64,000 nt of DNA, taken from Actinomycetospora sp. NBRC 106375. GTDB taxonomy: Bacteria > Actinomycetota > Actinomycetes > Mycobacteriales > Pseudonocardiaceae. The position numbers and the translations under genes were made by a program. The stretch spans positions 186,001-250,000 of the forward strand of contig NZ_BSTS01000006.1 of NCBI RefSeq assembly GCF_030269665.1, in the 5' to 3' direction. This document shows positions 48,772-56,189 of the stretch, in pieces. Numbering within the stretch: the first letter of the stretch is position 1; each line of letters starts with the position of its first letter. A model generated the notes under the pieces. That model was not told where the DNA came from and ran no database searches. It worked only from the letters and a program-made list of their open reading frames with translations.

Positions 48772-49500
48772 TCAGCTGGTCAGGACGCCACGCACGACGG
48801 TGGCGAGACCACCCGCGAGGGCGAGCACCGCCACGGCGCGCCGGGCCGTCTGCGGGTCGAGGTGTCGCTGCACCACGTCCCCGAGGGCCACGCCGAGCGC
48901 GAGCGCCGCGACCCCGGCGATCCAGACCGCGCCGTCGAGGCGCGGCAGACCCTTGCTCGCGAGGGCGACGAGGTTGATGCCCAGGAGCACGACCTGCGCG
49001 GTCGGCACCAGGACCGCCATGCTCCACTGCCGGACCAGCGCGTAGGCGGAGATCATCGGCCCGCCGACGCCCGCGGTGACGTTGACGAAGCCGGCGATCG
49101 CCCCGGCGGCCAGGGCGCCGGGGGTGCCGTGCATCCAGCCGCCCAGGCGCGGCGCCAGCGACAGCCCCACGGCCGCCACCGCCAGGAGCCCGACCACCAC
49201 CAGCAGCGGACCCTCGGGCAGCACGTCGACGACGACCGCGCCGAACGGCACCGCGACCACCGCGCCGAGCAGGAGCATGCCCGCGGCCCGCAGGTCGACC
49301 CCGCGGGCGGTGCGGGCGAGGACCACCGCGCAGAGCAGCACCTGCAGCGCGTTGCCGAAGGTGACACCGTCGCGCGGTCCCAGGATCGCGACGAGGAACG
49401 GGGCCCCGACCAGGGCGAGCCCGAGCCCGGTGGCCCGCTGGGCCAGCGCGCCGAGCAGGACCGGGGCGGCGACGACGAGCGCCGTCCCCGCCGCGTTCAC
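48772..49500 (-). CDS. TSUP (TauE/SafE) family permease
   Basis: A 242-residue membrane protein with about eight helices, start MNAAGTALVVAAPVLLGALAQRATG. The paired motifs QRATGLGLALVGAPFL and GFVNVTAGVGGPMISAYALVRQW, one in each half, are those of sulfite exporter TauE/SafE proteins. These carry sulfite, sulfoacetate or similar anions; the substrate is unknown. Single gene. Confidence 0.87.
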   Translation of the reverse strand: MNAAGTALVVAAPVLLGALAQRATGLGLALVGAPFLVAILGPRDGVTFGNALQVLLCAVVLARTARGVDLRAAGMLLLGAVVAVPFGAVVVDVLPEGPLLVVVGLLAVAAVGLSLAPRLGGWMHGTPGALAAGAIAGFVNVTAGVGGPMISAYALVRQWSMAVLVPTAQVVLLGINLVALASKGLPRLDGAVWIAGVAALALGVALGDVVQRHLDPQTARRAVAVLALAGGLATVVRGVLTS

Positions 49501-49558
49501 GCGCGCGACGGGGACGGCGGTGTCATCGGGTCATGTGACCACGGAACGACCGGTGGGC

Positions 49559-50005
49559 CTACTGCGGCGTGATGTCGAAGTTCACCGTGCCGTCCTGGAC
49601 GCTGGTGACCTTCACCAGCAGGGTGGTCGGAGTGCCGTCGATCGGGCCGGAGCAGGTCGTGGTCGCGCCGACCTCGGCGTCGAGCGAGGACGGGCAGCGC
49701 ACCTGGCTCGCGTCGTAGCCGTACTGCTGCTGGTACTGCTCGGTGATCTGCTGCTCGATCTGCTGCGTGCTCACCTGGCGCGGGCCGGCCAGCGCGCCGA
49801 GCACCAGCAGCCCGACGAAGAGCACGGCGACGGCCCCGACGACGATCGCGACGATCTTGCCGACCTGGCTCTTGCGCGGTGGTGGCGGAGCGTAACCACC
49901 ATATCCCGGAGCGGGAGGTGGCGGCCCGGAGGGCAGACCCGCCGGACCCTGCGGCACCGGCGGGTGGGGGTAGCCGTACGGGGGCGGCGGAGCCTGCTGC
50001 GACAT
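49559..50005 (-). CDS. DUF4333 membrane-anchored protein
   Basis: A 148-residue protein from ATG 50005 after GAGGAG. Residues 1-42 are cytoplasmic Pro/Gly/Tyr-rich (PPPPYGYPHPPVPQG), one helix follows (IVAIVVGAVAVLFVGLLVLGAL), then an external DUF4333 domain with two Cys (VRCPSSLDAEVGATTTC) that probably form a disulfide. Common in actinobacteria next to signalling genes; function unknown. Confidence 0.82.
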   Translation of the reverse strand: MSQQAPPPPYGYPHPPVPQGPAGLPSGPPPPAPGYGGYAPPPPRKSQVGKIVAIVVGAVAVLFVGLLVLGALAGPRQVSTQQIEQQITEQYQQQYGYDASQVRCPSSLDAEVGATTTCSGPIDGTPTTLLVKVTSVQDGTVNFDITPQ

Positions 50006-50254
50006 GGGGAAACTCCTCGGCGGGACGGGTCGGACGGTGAGCTCCGGCGATCGCCACGCCGCCGGGGGTACCCGAGAGCATAGAACACGGAGAGCTACCG
50101 ACAAGGGCCTTCACTAGCCCATCAGAGCGATCTCAGGGATTCGCCAGACACACCTCGTGGGCTCATCCGCCGCACAGGCCCTTCCCAGGCGGGGTGCCGA
50201 CCCTGGTCGTGACGCCGGGACACGGCGTCGCCCCACGGACGAGGAGGCCCACCC

Positions 50255-50986
50255 GTGAGCGTCGCCGTCAGCATGCCGTTCGTCCCGTCGCCGCGGGAGG
50301 CTCCGGCGGACGCCGCGCCCGTGGGCCGCGCCTCGCTCCGCGGCCCGCGACGCCACCAGGCCGACGCGGCCGCCGAGTACCGCGGCGCCACGGGCCGGCT
50401 GGCGGTGGCGGTGGCCGACGGCGTCGGTGACTCGGAGGCCGCCGCCTTCGCCGCGCGGCTGGTCGCGGACCACACCGTGCGGGTCGCCGCCCTGGAGGGA
50501 CGGCCCGACACGGCGGTGCTCGCCACGCACGACCTGCTGGAGAGCACGCAGGACCTCGTGCCCGGCGACGCCGCCGCGGTCGTGGCGCTCGCCCCCGGCG
50601 ACGGCGACGCGCGCTGGCGTCTCGCCTGGGTCGGCGACTGCCGGGCGCTGTCGTGGGACGGCCGCACGCTCCGGACCCTCACCGCCGACCAGACCATCGC
50701 CGCCCGGTTGCGCGCGCGGGGCCTCACCGTCCACCCGCGGTTCGACCACGTGCTCGTCACCAGCGCCCGCACGGTGGGCCCGCAGGAAGTGGGCACCGCG
50801 GTGGTCTCCGGCCCCGGGGTCCTGCTGCTGGTCAGCGACGGCGTCCACCGCAGCGTGTCCGCCCCCTCGCTGGCCGCCGCGCTCGCCGCGGGCGGCTCGG
50901 CGCAGGCCCGTGTGGACCGGGTCGTCGCCCTCGCCACCGCGGCCGGGACCACGGACAACGCGACCGCCCTCGTGGTCGCGACCTGA
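50255..50986 (+). CDS. PP2C-type protein phosphatase
   Basis: A 243-residue cytoplasmic phosphatase, GTG start after CGAGGAGG. Metal-binding motifs are AVADGVGDSEAA, WVGDCRALS, LLVSDGVHRS and TTDNATALVV, in the standard PP2C order. It probably dephosphorylates Ser/Thr on proteins controlled by Hanks-type kinases; none is encoded here. Stop codons of this gene and the converging histidine kinase are 3 bases apart. Confidence 0.88.
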   Translation: MSVAVSMPFVPSPREAPADAAPVGRASLRGPRRHQADAAAEYRGATGRLAVAVADGVGDSEAAAFAARLVADHTVRVAALEGRPDTAVLATHDLLESTQDLVPGDAAAVVALAPGDGDARWRLAWVGDCRALSWDGRTLRTLTADQTIAARLRARGLTVHPRFDHVLVTSARTVGPQEVGTAVVSGPGVLLLVSDGVHRSVSAPSLAAALAAGGSAQARVDRVVALATAAGTTDNATALVVAT

Positions 50987-50989
50987 TCG

Positions 50990-52411
50990 TCAGGCGCGCG
51001 GGAGCGTCAGCCGCAGGCGGGCGCCCGCCGAGGCGTCGACGACCCGCAGGTCGCCGCCGTGGGCGCGGGCCAGTGCCCGGGCGACAGGCAGGCCCAGCCC
51101 GGCGCCACCGGCGTCGCGGGACCGGGCGTCGTCGAGACGCACCAGCCGGTCGAAGACGCGCTCGCGGTCCTCGGCGGGGATGCCGGGGCCCTCGTCGGCC
51201 ACGTCGAGCCCCGCCGTGCGCTCGTCGGCCGAGATCTCGATCCGCACCGTGCCGTCCGCCGGCCCGTGCCGCCGGGCGTTCTCGAGCAGGTTGGCCAGGA
51301 CCTGGGTGATCCGTCCCGGGTCGGCGTCGACCCGGACCGGCCCGCCGTCCACCGTGACCGTCATCCCGGGGGCGAGCAGGGCGATGCGCTCGGCCTCCGC
51401 CGCGGCGAGGTCGGTGAGGTCGACCTCGCGCCGCTCCAACGGGGCGCCGTCCTCGATGCGGGCGAGCTCCAGCATGTCGGCGACGAGCGTCCCGGCCCGG
51501 CGCGTCTCGCGCACCAGCGTCGTGGCGAGGCGCTCGCGGCGCTCGAGGTCGGCGTCGGGGTGGCGCACGAGCGACTCGGCGAGCGTCTGCACGCCGGCCA
51601 CCGGCGTCCGGAGCTCGTGCGCGGCGTCGGAGAGGAAGCGCCGCGTCCGCGCCTCGGAGAGCTGCGCCTGGCGCGCGGCGTCCTCGGCACGGCCCTGCGC
51701 GGTCTCGAGCGCGTCGAGCATCGCGTCGAACGCGGCCGCGGTGCGCCCGAGCTCGGTGTCGGTGCGCTCGGGACGCAGACGCCGACCGCGCTCGCCGGCC
51801 GCGATGTCGCGCGCGAGCACCGTCATGTCGTCGAGGGGCCGCAGCGCGACCCGCACCCCGCCGAGGAGCGCGACGGCCACGACCGCCAGCCCGATCGCCC
51901 CGACACCGACCATGATCACCCGCAGCCGCGCAAGGACGGCGTCGTCCTCCCCCGGCTCGCCCGCCAGCACCAGCCGCGTGCCGTCGGGGACCGCGACGAC
52001 GCGGACGAGGTCGCGGTCGAGCCGGTCGGGGACGCCGCGCCGGGGTCCCTGGCCCGGTCCCTGTCCCGGCCCCTGTCCCGAGGCGCCCGGGGGGCCCGGT
52101 GGTCCGTCCGTCGACCCCGCGATCCGTCGCCCCGTCGCGTCGACCAGCACGGCCCGGATGCCCTGGCCCTCGGCGGCGTCCACGAGCGCCGTCCCCGTCG
52201 AGCCACCCTCGACCAGGAGCTCGGCCCGGGCGGCGCGGTCGTCGAGGCGGCTCTGCTGGTCGCGGCGCAGCTGGGCGGACAGGGACAGGTCGACGGCCAC
52301 CCCGATGACGACGAGGGCGACCGCGACGACCAGCAGCACGAGCGCGGTGACGCGCAGGCGCAGGGAGCGCGAGGCGCTCCAGCGCCGGGCGGCGTCGACG
52401 GCCGACGTCAC
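50990..52411 (-). CDS. Sensor histidine kinase
   Basis: A 473-residue kinase, GTG overlapping the response regulator stop (GTGA). Two membrane helices (VTALVLLVVAVALVVIGVAV and VGVGAIGLAVVAVALL) bracket a 115-residue sensor with a GPGQGPGQGP stretch, then HAMP, the phosphorylated His in SDAAHELRTP, and the ATPase domain (LANLLENARRHG, DEGPGIP, GAGLGLPVARAL). OmpR-class partner of the preceding regulator. Confidence 0.93.
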   Translation of the reverse strand: MTSAVDAARRWSASRSLRLRVTALVLLVVAVALVVIGVAVDLSLSAQLRRDQQSRLDDRAARAELLVEGGSTGTALVDAAEGQGIRAVLVDATGRRIAGSTDGPPGPPGASGQGPGQGPGQGPRRGVPDRLDRDLVRVVAVPDGTRLVLAGEPGEDDAVLARLRVIMVGVGAIGLAVVAVALLGGVRVALRPLDDMTVLARDIAAGERGRRLRPERTDTELGRTAAAFDAMLDALETAQGRAEDAARQAQLSEARTRRFLSDAAHELRTPVAGVQTLAESLVRHPDADLERRERLATTLVRETRRAGTLVADMLELARIEDGAPLERREVDLTDLAAAEAERIALLAPGMTVTVDGGPVRVDADPGRITQVLANLLENARRHGPADGTVRIEISADERTAGLDVADEGPGIPAEDRERVFDRLVRLDDARSRDAGGAGLGLPVARALARAHGGDLRVVDASAGARLRLTLPRA

Positions 52412-53103
52412 GGCGCCTCCTCGGGAGCCGGGCGCAGCGCGTAGCCCAGCCCGCGGACGGTGTGCACGATCCGCGGCCCGTGCGCCTCGAGCTTGCGCCG
52501 CAGCGCCGAGACGTGGACCTCGACCAGGTTCGGGTCGTACGCGTCGTAGCCCCACACCTGCGTGAGGATCTGGTTCTTCGTGACCGTGCGCCCCCGCTGC
52601 TCGACGAGGTAGCGCAGCAGGCGCAGCTCGGTGGCGGTGAGGTCGAGGACCGCGCCCGCGCGCGTCGCGGTGCCCGCCTCGTCGTCGACGACGAGGTCGC
52701 CGACCGTCATCGCGGACGGCACCCGGCCGCGGCGGCGCAGCACCGCGCGCACCCGCGAGACGAGCTCGGCGAGCAGGAACGGCTTGACGACGTAGTCGTC
52801 GGCGCCGCCGTCCAGGCCGTGCAGCCGGTCGGCGAGCGCGTCGCGGGCGGTGAGCAGCACGAGGCCGGCGTCGCTGCGCCCGCGGACGACGCCGAGCAGC
52901 GCGAAGCCGTCGCGGCCCGGCAGCATGACGTCGAGGACGACGAGGTCGGGGCGGAACCCGTCGAGGAGGTCCTCCAGACCCTCGCCGTCCGCGCGCCCGA
53001 CCGCGCGGAAGCCGGCGTCGTCGAGCGCGTCGACAACCGACTCGCGGATGGCCGCCTCGTCCTCGACGACGAGCACGCGCGCCGCCGTTCCCCAGCTCCC
53101 CAC
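52408..53103 (-). CDS. OmpR/PhoB family response regulator
   Basis: A 231-residue regulator: receiver domain with acidic pair VVEDEAA, phosphorylated Asp in VVLDVMLPG and Lys in VVKPF, then a winged helix (ELRLLRYLVEQRGRTVTKNQIL, DPNLVEVHVSALRRKL). GTG 53103 is the chosen start. The upstream divergent region carries two mirrored TTCAG-N6-TTCAG elements that suit this family, suggesting autoregulation and control of the divergent membrane protein. Confidence 0.93.
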   Translation of the reverse strand: MGSWGTAARVLVVEDEAAIRESVVDALDDAGFRAVGRADGEGLEDLLDGFRPDLVVLDVMLPGRDGFALLGVVRGRSDAGLVLLTARDALADRLHGLDGGADDYVVKPFLLAELVSRVRAVLRRRGRVPSAMTVGDLVVDDEAGTATRAGAVLDLTATELRLLRYLVEQRGRTVTKNQILTQVWGYDAYDPNLVEVHVSALRRKLEAHGPRIVHTVRGLGYALRPAPEEAP

Positions 53104-53126
53104 ACCCGGATCCTGACCTGCCCTGC

Positions 53127-53180
53127 CTGAACGCGACCTGAAGACCCGCCCGGCGTGCCCGCGCTTCAGGTCCGGTTCAG
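53127..53180. promoter_or_regulatory. Mirrored TTCAG-N6-TTCAG response-regulator sites
   Basis: On the minus strand TTCAG lies at 53142-53138 and 53131-53127; on the plus strand at 53165-53169 and 53176-53180. Each pair has an 11-base period and GTC following the first half. They face each other in the 146-base divergent region. The flanks are also shared (CTTCAGGTC then GTTCAG). Confidence 0.75.
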
Positions 53181-53249
53181 CCGTGCTGCGCACTGTCGGC
53201 GTCGACGCACCCCGAGCGCGACAGCCGCGAGACACGGAGACGAGGACCC

Positions 53250-53834
53250 ATGAGCGAGACGCCGCCCCCCGGCAGCACTCCCGGCAGCACCCCGGACGAG
53301 GAGCCGCCGACGCGACCGACCGACGCCGCGGGGACGACCGCGAGTCCGGAGGGTCCGCCCACCCGATGGCAGCGGACCCGCGCGCGCTCGCGACCGTCGA
53401 CGTGGACCCGGCGGACCGCGGTCGTCGTCTCCGGTGTCGTCGGCCTCGTCGTCGGTCTGCTGCTCGCGGGCCTGCTGTTCGCGACGACGCCCGCGGGCCG
53501 GCTCGTCGCGCACGACGGCCGCGACCGCGCGCCGGGGATGGTCGCCGACGGCCGCGGTCCGCACGGCGGCCCCGGCGGACGGGGTGGGCCGGACGGCCCC
53601 GGCGCGCCCGGCGAGCGCGGGCCGCGCGGTGAGCGCGGACCGGCGGCGGGCGGTGGGGGCGGCGGCGGTGGTGGAGGCATCGTCGTGCAGGTGCAGCCTG
53701 GGGCCACGGTCCAGGTCGCCCCGGGAGCGACGGTGCAGACCGTCCCGGGCCAGCCCGCCCAGCCGACCCAGCCCGCGCAGCCGGCCCAGCCCGCGCAGCC
53801 GGTCCCGCCGGCCCGGCCGGGGCTGCCCGGCTGA
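53250..53834 (+). CDS. Single-pass membrane protein with collagen-like Gly repeats
   Basis: A 194-residue protein. Cytoplasmic Pro/Thr/Glu-rich start (1-50), one helix (VVVSGVVGLVVGLLLAGLLF), then an external region with Gly-X-Y triplets (GGPGGRGGPDGPGAPGERGP and a GER repeat), a run of ten Gly, VQVQPGATVQVAPGATVQTV, and PAQ repeats. Divergent from the two-component genes with paired sites between, so it is a probable target of that system. Family not recognised. Confidence 0.7.
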   Translation: MSETPPPGSTPGSTPDEEPPTRPTDAAGTTASPEGPPTRWQRTRARSRPSTWTRRTAVVVSGVVGLVVGLLLAGLLFATTPAGRLVAHDGRDRAPGMVADGRGPHGGPGGRGGPDGPGAPGERGPRGERGPAAGGGGGGGGGGIVVQVQPGATVQVAPGATVQTVPGQPAQPTQPAQPAQPAQPVPPARPGLPG

Positions 53835-53920
53835 CCTCCCGGAGCAGGTCGTCGTGATCGCGGTCACAGCCGTGAGGACGATCGCTGTCGCGAGCCCCCG
53901 AGACGTGTGACGATCGGGAG

Positions 53921-54010
53921 GTGTCCGACACGGGAGTGGTCCTGGTGCGCCGCGCGCACGTCGACCTGCTCCGTGTCACGTCGGCCGGGTGTCTGCCGCC
54001 CCGCCGCTGA
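53921..54010 (+). CDS. Cysteine leader peptide of sulfur gene
   Basis: A short frame of up to 29 codons (GTG 53921; GTG 53936 or 53945 are possible) encoding VRRAHVDLLRVTSAGCLPPRR at its end. The RRxHVDLxRxxSAxC pattern is that of the putative leader peptides found in actinobacteria ahead of sulfur assimilation genes, as I recall them. A single Cys codon near the end would stall ribosomes when cysteine is low. It lies 102 bases upstream of the TSUP gene. GGGTCC downstream could pair with the GGACCC at the TSUP ribosome site. Confidence 0.75.
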   Translation: MSDTGVVLVRRAHVDLLRVTSAGCLPPRR

Positions 54011-54112
54011 CCGTTCGCCACACATCCGGTCGCGGGTCCGTTCCCGGCCGGGTCGTGCGCTGCTGCCCCGGAGCACGGGCGCGCGGGCTCGCCCCTGCCC
54101 CGAGGACCCTCC

Positions 54113-55045
54113 TTGCGCGCGTTCCTGCTCTTCGCCCTCGCCGGCCTGATCGCCCAGCTCGTCGACGGCTCGCTCGGCATGGCCTACGGCGTCACCTCGA
54201 CGTCGGTCCTGCTCGCGGCGGGCACGGCGCCGGCCGTCGCGTCCGCGTCGGTGCACCTCGCGGAGGTCGGCACCACGCTGGTCTCCGGGGCCTCGCACTG
54301 GCGGTTCGGCAACGTCGACTGGCGGGTCGTCGGCATCCTCGCCGTGCCCGGCGCGATCGGCGCCGTCCTCGGCGCCTACGTGCTGGTCAACATGACCGAG
54401 GACGCCGAGCCCTACATGGCCGGCATCCTGCTGCTCCTCGGCCTCTACGTCCTGCTGCGCTTCAGCTCGCGGGCGGTCGCCCGCCGCGTCGTGTCCGGGC
54501 CGCGGCCCGGCGGGAAGTTCCTGGGCCCGCTCGGGCTGGTCGCCGGGTTCCTCGACGCGTCGGGCGGGGGCGGCTGGGGCCCGGTGGCCACCTCGAGCCT
54601 CCTGGCCTCCGGGCGGCTCGAGCCCCGCAAGGTCGTCGGCTCGGTCGACACCTCGGAGTTCGTCGTCGCCCTCGCCGCGAGCATCGGCTTCCTGTTCACG
54701 CTCTCGCAGGAGGGCATCGACTACCTCGTCGTCCTGGCCCTGATGATCGGCGGCATGATCGCCGCGCCGTTCGCGGCCTACCTCGTGCGGCTGCTGCCCG
54801 CCCGCGTGCTCGGCACGGCGGCCGGCGGCCTCATCGTCGTGACGAACACCCGGACGCTGCTCAAGGGCTTCGACGTGCCCTCGTCGATCCTCACGCCGGT
54901 GCTGATCGTGCTGGCCGTCGCCTGGGTCGCGGCGGTCGTCGTCGCGGTGCGCAGCGCCCGCCGCGAGCTCGCCGAGCGCGCCGAGCACGCGGACGGCACG
55001 ACCCCCGAGGACGAGTCCGCGGACGCGCCGAGCGCCCAGGCCTGA
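54113..55045 (+). CDS. TSUP family permease, probable sulfite/sulfur-anion exporter
   Basis: A 310-residue membrane protein starting at TTG 54113, 6 bases after CGAGGA. It has the duplicated TSUP motifs: LIAQLVDGSLGMAYGVTSTSVLLAAG and LVAGFLDASGGGGWGPVATSSLLASG, in two halves of four helices. The C-terminal 35 residues are charged. The cysteine leader peptide upstream ties it to sulfur metabolism, so transport of sulfite or a related anion is likely. A strong hairpin follows the stop. Confidence 0.88.
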   Translation: MRAFLLFALAGLIAQLVDGSLGMAYGVTSTSVLLAAGTAPAVASASVHLAEVGTTLVSGASHWRFGNVDWRVVGILAVPGAIGAVLGAYVLVNMTEDAEPYMAGILLLLGLYVLLRFSSRAVARRVVSGPRPGGKFLGPLGLVAGFLDASGGGGWGPVATSSLLASGRLEPRKVVGSVDTSEFVVALAASIGFLFTLSQEGIDYLVVLALMIGGMIAAPFAAYLVRLLPARVLGTAAGGLIVVTNTRTLLKGFDVPSSILTPVLIVLAVAWVAAVVVAVRSARRELAERAEHADGTTPEDESADAPSAQA

Positions 55046-55052
55046 CCGCTAT

Positions 55053-55092
55053 GTGAGCGATCTTCCCGGCTATAGCCGGGAAAATCGCTCAC
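55053..55092 (+). terminator. Terminator hairpin after TSUP gene
   Basis: GTGAGCGAT pairs with ATCGCTCAC, and inside CCCGGC pairs with GCCGGG across TATA; CTT faces AAA between them. It lies 8 bases after the TSUP stop and 26 bases before the next gene. Confidence 0.85.
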
Positions 55093-55117
55093 GTGCGGAC
55101 TGCGCGATCATGGCGCG

Positions 55118-55840
55118 GTGCGCGCGCTGTTCGACCTCCCCGCGGCCTACCGGCTCACCGACGCCGAGCAGGCCGAGCCCGTGCCGCCGGTCGAGGCGGT
55201 GCTCTGCGACTTCAGCAACACGCTGTTCCGCATGATCGGGACCGACGAGTGGCTGCGCCGGGTGGCCGCGGACACGGGACGCGCGCTCGACGACCCCGGC
55301 GCGGTGCTCGCCGCGCTGGACGACACCGCCGCGGAACCGGAGGTCGCCGCGGCGCAGGAGGGCCGCGACCTCGACGCCGACGCCCACCGGCGGGCGATGC
55401 TCACGTGGTTCGCGCGCGTGCCCTTCCTCGCCGGCATCGAGGACGCCGCACACGCCCGCGTCGTCGCCGAGGACTCGTGGGTGCCCTACGCCGACACCGG
55501 GCCGTTCCTGCGCGCACTCGCGGAGCACGGCGTCCCGGTCGGGGTGGTCAGCGACATCGGCTGGGACATCCGCGGGCACGCCCGCGCCGCCGGGCTCGCC
55601 GACCTGGTCGGCACCTGGGTGCTCTCCTGCGAGGAGGGCGCGGAGAAGCCCGACCCGGCGCTGTTCGCCACCGCCTGCGCGCGCCTCGGCGTCGCGCCGC
55701 GACGGACGCTGATGGTGGGCGACAACCCCCGGCGCGACGGGGGCGCCGCGGCCGCGGGGCTGCGCGCGTTCGTGCTCCCCAGCGAGCAGCGCGACGGCGA
55801 CCGCGGGCTGGCCGCCGTGCTCCCGCTCATCAGGAGCTGA
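55118..55840 (+). CDS. HAD-superfamily hydrolase with DFS motif
   Basis: A 240-residue HAD-like enzyme, GTG start. Motif I reads CDFSNTLF: the nucleophile Asp is present but the second catalytic Asp is Ser. Motif II is VVSDIGWD, motif III the Lys in EEGAEKPDP, motif IV MVGDNPRRDG. Ser at the acid/base site would weaken phosphatase turnover, though such variants recur in actinobacteria. It converges with and overlaps the next gene by 11 bases. Confidence 0.85.
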   Translation: MRALFDLPAAYRLTDAEQAEPVPPVEAVLCDFSNTLFRMIGTDEWLRRVAADTGRALDDPGAVLAALDDTAAEPEVAAAQEGRDLDADAHRRAMLTWFARVPFLAGIEDAAHARVVAEDSWVPYADTGPFLRALAEHGVPVGVVSDIGWDIRGHARAAGLADLVGTWVLSCEEGAEKPDPALFATACARLGVAPRRTLMVGDNPRRDGGAAAAGLRAFVLPSEQRDGDRGLAAVLPLIRS

Positions 55841-56126
55841 GCCGGGTCACCCCGGGCGCCACCAGCTCGCGGGCCGGCGCGGGCCCGGCGCGGCGCACCC
55901 ATCCCCCGACCACCTGGGCCACCGACCAGCCCTCGCCGGCGACCAGCCCGGCGATCTCCCGGTCGGCCGCGCCGAGCGCGACGCCGGCGTCGTCGAGCAC
56001 GTCGACGAGCCAGCGCTCGCTGCGACGCACCACCTCGTCGCCCGCGGCGTCGTGGGCGAGCCGGCGCCCCAGGTGGAACGGCTCGGTGTCGAACGGCCCC
56101 GACGGGACCTCGTCGCGGTCGGCCAT
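55830..56126 (-). CDS. Small hypothetical protein
   Basis: A 98-residue soluble protein, ATG 56126 with a GGGGAGG site 6 bases upstream. It is acidic in the first half (MADRDEVPSGPFDTEPFHLG) and helical in the second (VLDDAGVALGAADREIAGLV, GWSVAQVVGGWVRRAG). No domain recognised. The good ribosome site and codon pattern support it; it lies downstream of nothing obvious, 63 bases before the kinase gene's end. Confidence 0.6.
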   Translation of the reverse strand: MADRDEVPSGPFDTEPFHLGRRLAHDAAGDEVVRRSERWLVDVLDDAGVALGAADREIAGLVAGEGWSVAQVVGGWVRRAGPAPARELVAPGVTRLSS

Positions 56127-56189
56127 GGCGCCTCCCCCTCGTGATCTCCTCCGGGACGCTACGCCGGTGGACCGACACCGAGGTCCGGC

